Of a DNA stretch of 64,000 nucleotides, positions 63,020 through 64,000 are shown piece by piece (the first letter of the stretch is position 1; each line of letters starts with the position of its first letter). The DNA lies in assembly GCA_024734495.1 (NCBI GenBank), contig JALMQS010000153.1, forward strand, positions 9,962,080 to 10,026,079, in the 5' to 3' direction. A program made the position numbers and the translations under genes. The notes under the pieces were generated by a model. It was given only the letters and a program-made list of their open reading frames with translations. It had not been told where the DNA came from and searched no databases. Origin of the DNA: Forficula auricularia (Eukaryota > Arthropoda > Insecta > Dermaptera > Forficulidae).

Positions 63020-63523
63020 TGTAATTCAAATTATAAAAATTCTATCTTGTATGTGCCAGGTATTTCAAATAAAATAAAAAATGTATTCAAGAAACATGAA
63101 ATCAATATTGGTTTCAAATGTAATAAACCTTTGAAACGATTTTATAATAATAAAGATAAAATAGAAAAATTAGAAATGAACAATGTAGTGTATAGGATTG
63201 AGTGCAGAGACTGTAATAAAATGTATATTGGAGAAACAAAGAGGAAATTAAAGGTTAGATTGCTCGAACATGAAAAATCTGTAGTTCATAAGAACCCAGT
63301 GTCTGCATTGGCTATACATGCATTAGACAATAGACATAATTTTAAATTTGATGACACGAAAATAATTTACGCGGAAAGTAACACGTTTAAAAGAAAATTT
63401 TATGAATCAATCTTTATAAGAAAGAACTTAACTGAAACTGTGAATTTTAAGGTAGACACGGAAAATAATAGTAAATATTACTCGGGAATTTTAAATAAAA
63501 TTAAAAATCATTTGGGTAATTGA
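63020..63523 (+). CDS. PLE GIY-YIG endonuclease, C-terminal fragment
   Basis: An open frame (ATG at 63047; the same frame begins about 63020 with NYKNSILYVPG). It reads GISNKIKNVFKKHEINIGFK, the linker after the RT thumb, then the endonuclease: NVVYRIECRDCNKMYIGETK carries the Y...YIG pair of the GIY-YIG fold and the CRDC zinc-linker seen in Penelope, followed by RKLKVRLLEHEKS, SALAIHALDNRHNFKFDDTK and RKFYESIFIRKN, where the E is the expected metal ligand. In full PLEs this domain nicks target DNA for reverse transcription. The fragment has no stops, but without the RT it is not a working element; the ATG is an internal methionine. Confidence 0.9.
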   Translation, partial: CNSNYKNSILYVPGISNKIKNVFKKHEINIGFKCNKPLKRFYNNKDKIEKLEMNNVVYRIECRDCNKMYIGETKRKLKVRLLEHEKSVVHKNPVSALAIHALDNRHNFKFDDTKIIYAESNTFKRKFYESIFIRKNLTETVNFKVDTENNSKYYSGILNKIKNHLGN

Positions 63524-63814
63524 GATCTGTTTGGGGGGATTTGGTGTGTTGAGTTGGCAATGGAGTTCAGTTGTCAAATAGAATTTGAATCTAACAAACG
63601 GTCAGAGATTTATGAAAGAGTCTTTAACTTTGAATGTTTATACACAAATAATTGTTGAACAAAAGAATAATGTTACATACTCTAATAATTTCGATGTGAG
63701 GGAATTTTTTCCCATCTTTAGATTGTTCCAAGGTATGTCATTTTGTTGTTATTTTTAAGTTGTTGTTGTGTGGAGAAATTGTCATTGTATAAAAATTATG
63801 TAATGATTGAAATG

Positions 63815-63860
63815 TTTTAGGCTGATGATGACATATTTGAAAATGTCGAAACGTTCCTGG
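63815..63860 (+). ncRNA. Hammerhead-ribozyme-like motif behind the PLE ORF
   Basis: TTAGG, CTGATGA at 63822-63828, extra T, stem II GACAT, loop ATTTGAAA, ATGTC, GAAAC, GTT, CCTGG. Stem I AGG/CCT pairs. Its place 290 bp after the endonuclease stop matches the known location of hammerheads in PLE terminal repeats. Confidence 0.75.
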
Positions 63861-64000
63861 TAACAATAAAATAAAATAAAGAAAAATAAATGATAAAAAT
63901 GTGTTTTTTTGTCAAAAAAGAATAAAACCAACACCTATTTAAATGAGAATTTGTATCCTCAAGAAGTTTGGTTATATATAGTTATATAAATAAATAAAAA

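Larger units (their letters stand above)
62911..63991 (+). mobile_element. Penelope-like element, 5'-truncated, with terminal inverted repeats
   Basis: A 59-bp inverted pair bounds it: 62911-62969 (ACCAAACTTCTTGAGGATAC, AAATTCTCATTTAAATAGG) and 63933-63991. Inside are the endonuclease end of the PLE ORF and a hammerhead motif at 63815-63860. The reverse transcriptase is missing. Inverted partial copies at insertion sites are known for Penelope elements. Confidence 0.8.

Overview
The window is AT-rich eukaryotic DNA, most likely from an insect. The only clearly recognisable host gene encodes a divergent chemosensory ionotropic receptor (IR), an arthropod-type family. The mobile elements also fit an arthropod: Jockey/CR1-like LINEs, a Tc1 transposon with a spliced intron, hAT elements, Helitrons, a Ty3/gypsy-like LTR element and a Penelope-like element (PLE). 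No rRNA gene, complete tRNA gene or CRISPR array was seen.

About three quarters of the window is repeat, much of it nested. From 1 to 20 kb there is a Helitron, several palindromic foldbacks, two hAT elements with 8-bp target duplications, two LINE fragments, and many copies of two non-coding families called here B (ends in ACCGACTTCAAAAA) and C (ends in ACTTTACCATACA). A 1.45-kb palindrome made of B copies sits at 15.6-17.1 kb. From 20 to 35 kb there is a Helitron carrying a 119-bp satellite (about 15 units), a gag-only LTR element inside another Helitron inside a foldback, and a 1.9-kb inverted-repeat element (D) that contains a family A copy and a tRNA-derived SINE. From 35 to 50 kb there is a 116-bp tandem array beside a probable first coding exon, a hAT inside C inside B, and a Tc1 element placed exactly at the end of another transposon. 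From 50 to 64 kb there are a 108-bp tandem array, two probable host gene fragments (a first coding exon with its 5' UTR exon, and a terminal exon with poly(A) signal), the IR gene, and a PLE remnant.

The most interesting signal is a scattered set of about ten near-intact and several decayed hammerhead-ribozyme-like motifs. Each has CUGANGA, a helix II, GAAA, a tiny helix III and a UH cleavage position. Helix II covaries between copies while the core stays fixed. Most lie as inverted pairs inside foldback elements, and one follows the PLE endonuclease ORF, so they probably descend from PLE terminal repeats. All share one extra nucleotide between the CUGANGA core and helix II.

The IR gene at 58.3-60.0 kb is broken by one frameshift that could be real or a sequencing error. 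Its 3' flank is duplicated 4.6 kb away, where the PLE inserted, which suggests a tandem IR array continuing to the right of the window. Functional assignments come from reading the sequence only; no database search was run.
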